DNA of 5,931 bases from Thiocapsa sp035467215. GTDB taxonomy: Bacteria > Pseudomonadota > Gammaproteobacteria > Chromatiales > Chromatiaceae. Where the stretch lies: positions 1-5,931 of the forward strand of contig NZ_DATITZ010000177.1 in the NCBI RefSeq assembly GCF_035467215.1, in the 5' to 3' direction. The notes under the pieces are model-generated. The model had not been told where the DNA came from. It did no database searches and saw only the letters and a list, made by a program, of their open reading frames with translations. Positions within the stretch are counted from its first letter, which is position 1. Each line of letters begins with the position of its first letter. Both the position numbers and the translations under genes were made by a program. Positions 5,312 through 5,931 of the stretch are shown here, one piece after another.

Positions 5312-5931
5312 TCACTTGACGGCAAAGAAGGTCACGCCGTGGACCTTGAGGTCCCTGGCCACCTTGTCTGCCGCGCTGGTGTTGCGGAAGCAGTCGTAGC
5401 AGCCGATCAGCCGGCCCCGACGCAGCCCGACCGACTTGGCGATCGCGGGCAGCTCGTCCTCCACCAAGGCACCGGCGATGCAGGCGGCCCAGAGGTCCGG
5501 ATTGGCGCGCGCGTCGAGGGTGAGCTCGCGGGCCACAACCACGTCGGCGAGATACAGGCGTCCGCCCGGCTTGAGCACCCGGTGGATCTCCCGAAACACC
5601 CGTGTCTTGTCCGGGGCCAGGTTGACCACGCCGTTGGAGATGACCACGTCGATGCTGGCATCCGGGACCGGCGGGGCCGCGTAGCGACCGTCGCGGATCT
5701 CGACCCGATCGGCCAGGCCGGCGAGCTGTGCCCCGAGCTGGGCGCATTCGCGCATCATGGGGGTCATGTCGACCCCGATGGCCCGGCCCTCCGGGCCGGT
5801 GCAGCGGGCTGCGATCAGCAGATCCGTCCCGGCGCCGCAGGTGTGGTCGAGGATCGTCTCGCCGGGGTAGATGTCGCCCGCGGCGAATGGGTTGCCGACA
5901 CCGGCGAAGCGATCGACGCTGATCGGCGGCA
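5312..5931 (-). CDS. ArsM-like SAM-dependent methyltransferase, N-terminus cut by right window edge
   Basis: Reading the minus strand from the window edge gives 205 residues to a TGA at 5312; the true start is beyond the edge. Numbering from the first whole codon, the class I (Rossmann) methyltransferase motifs are visible. PPISVDRFAGVGNPF (1-15) is the typical lead-in of ArsM-like enzymes. Motif I is LDHTCGAGTD (27-36), then IGVDMT (51-56) as the SAM ribose acidic strand, PDASIDVVISNGVVNLAPDK (89-108), and RVLKPGGRLYLADVV (117-131). The family transfers methyl from S-adenosylmethionine; arsenite methylases use three cysteines. Here cysteines occur at 31 (inside motif I), 150 (ACIAGAL, matching the conserved CxGGAL position) and 178/180 (GCYDCF), while the SNC cysteine seen in some relatives is Gly100. 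The substrate could be arsenic, another metalloid or a small organic molecule. The small membrane gene follows after 28 bases. The ATG at 5767 is internal, because motif I lies upstream of it. Confidence 0.88.
   Translation of the reverse strand, partial: PPISVDRFAGVGNPFAAGDIYPGETILDHTCGAGTDLLIAARCTGPEGRAIGVDMTPMMRECAQLGAQLAGLADRVEIRDGRYAAPPVPDASIDVVISNGVVNLAPDKTRVFREIHRVLKPGGRLYLADVVVARELTLDARANPDLWAACIAGALVEDELPAIAKSVGLRRGRLIGCYDCFRNTSAADKVARDLKVHGVTFFAVK

Noticed and set aside
5284..5325. N-terminal extension of the membrane protein to the ATG at 5325
   Set aside because: It overlaps the end of the methyltransferase and adds a polar stretch. The GGAGA site at 5291-5295 supports the ATG at 5283.
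5780..5797. Perfect 7-bp inverted repeat GGCCCGG/CCGGGCC with a 4-base loop
   Set aside because: It lies inside the methyltransferase coding sequence over the conserved GPEGRAIG residues and is explained by Gly/Pro/Arg codons in GC-rich DNA.

Overview
The window is GC-rich DNA with short intergenic gaps and five genes, two of them cut by the window edges. It looks like the chromosome of a proteobacterium. The gene content (SulP anion transporter, periplasmic BON protein, CooC-like ATPase, ArsM-like methyltransferase) and a feel for the protein sequences suggest a gammaproteobacterium of the purple sulfur type (Chromatiales). That placement is a hunch, since no rRNA or marker gene is present. 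I see no rRNA, tRNA, CRISPR array, transposase or phage gene.

Left block (1-1190, minus strand): a COG1237-type metallo-beta-lactamase-fold hydrolase is followed by the N-terminal part of a deviant-Walker-A P-loop ATPase of the CooC/MinD kind, which runs off the left edge. They are 87 bases apart and probably co-transcribed. The spacer contains three copies of an 8-mer that can form either of two mutually exclusive hairpins.

Centre (1191-4739, plus strand): a 372-base divergent intergenic region with hairpins and weak promoter candidates leads into a secreted protein with three BON domains. A 264-base gap with a better sigma-70-like promoter candidate follows. Then comes a 700-residue SulP family anion transporter with a C-terminal STAS domain. 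This transporter carries about 135 extra residues, helical/coiled-coil and then beta-rich, between the two halves of its membrane domain, and by the known fold these should lie in the periplasm. This is the most unusual feature of the window.

Right block (4864-5931, minus strand, convergent with the transporter): an ArsM-like SAM-dependent methyltransferase, cut at its N-terminus by the right edge, is followed 28 bases later by a small uncharacterised membrane protein with two Cys-Pro motifs. The two look like one operon. Between this operon and the transporter lies a perfect 14-bp inverted repeat that probably separates the converging transcripts.

The three blocks show no obvious common pathway. 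The BON protein and the transporter share a strand, but the 264-base gap and the promoter candidate argue that they are separate units.
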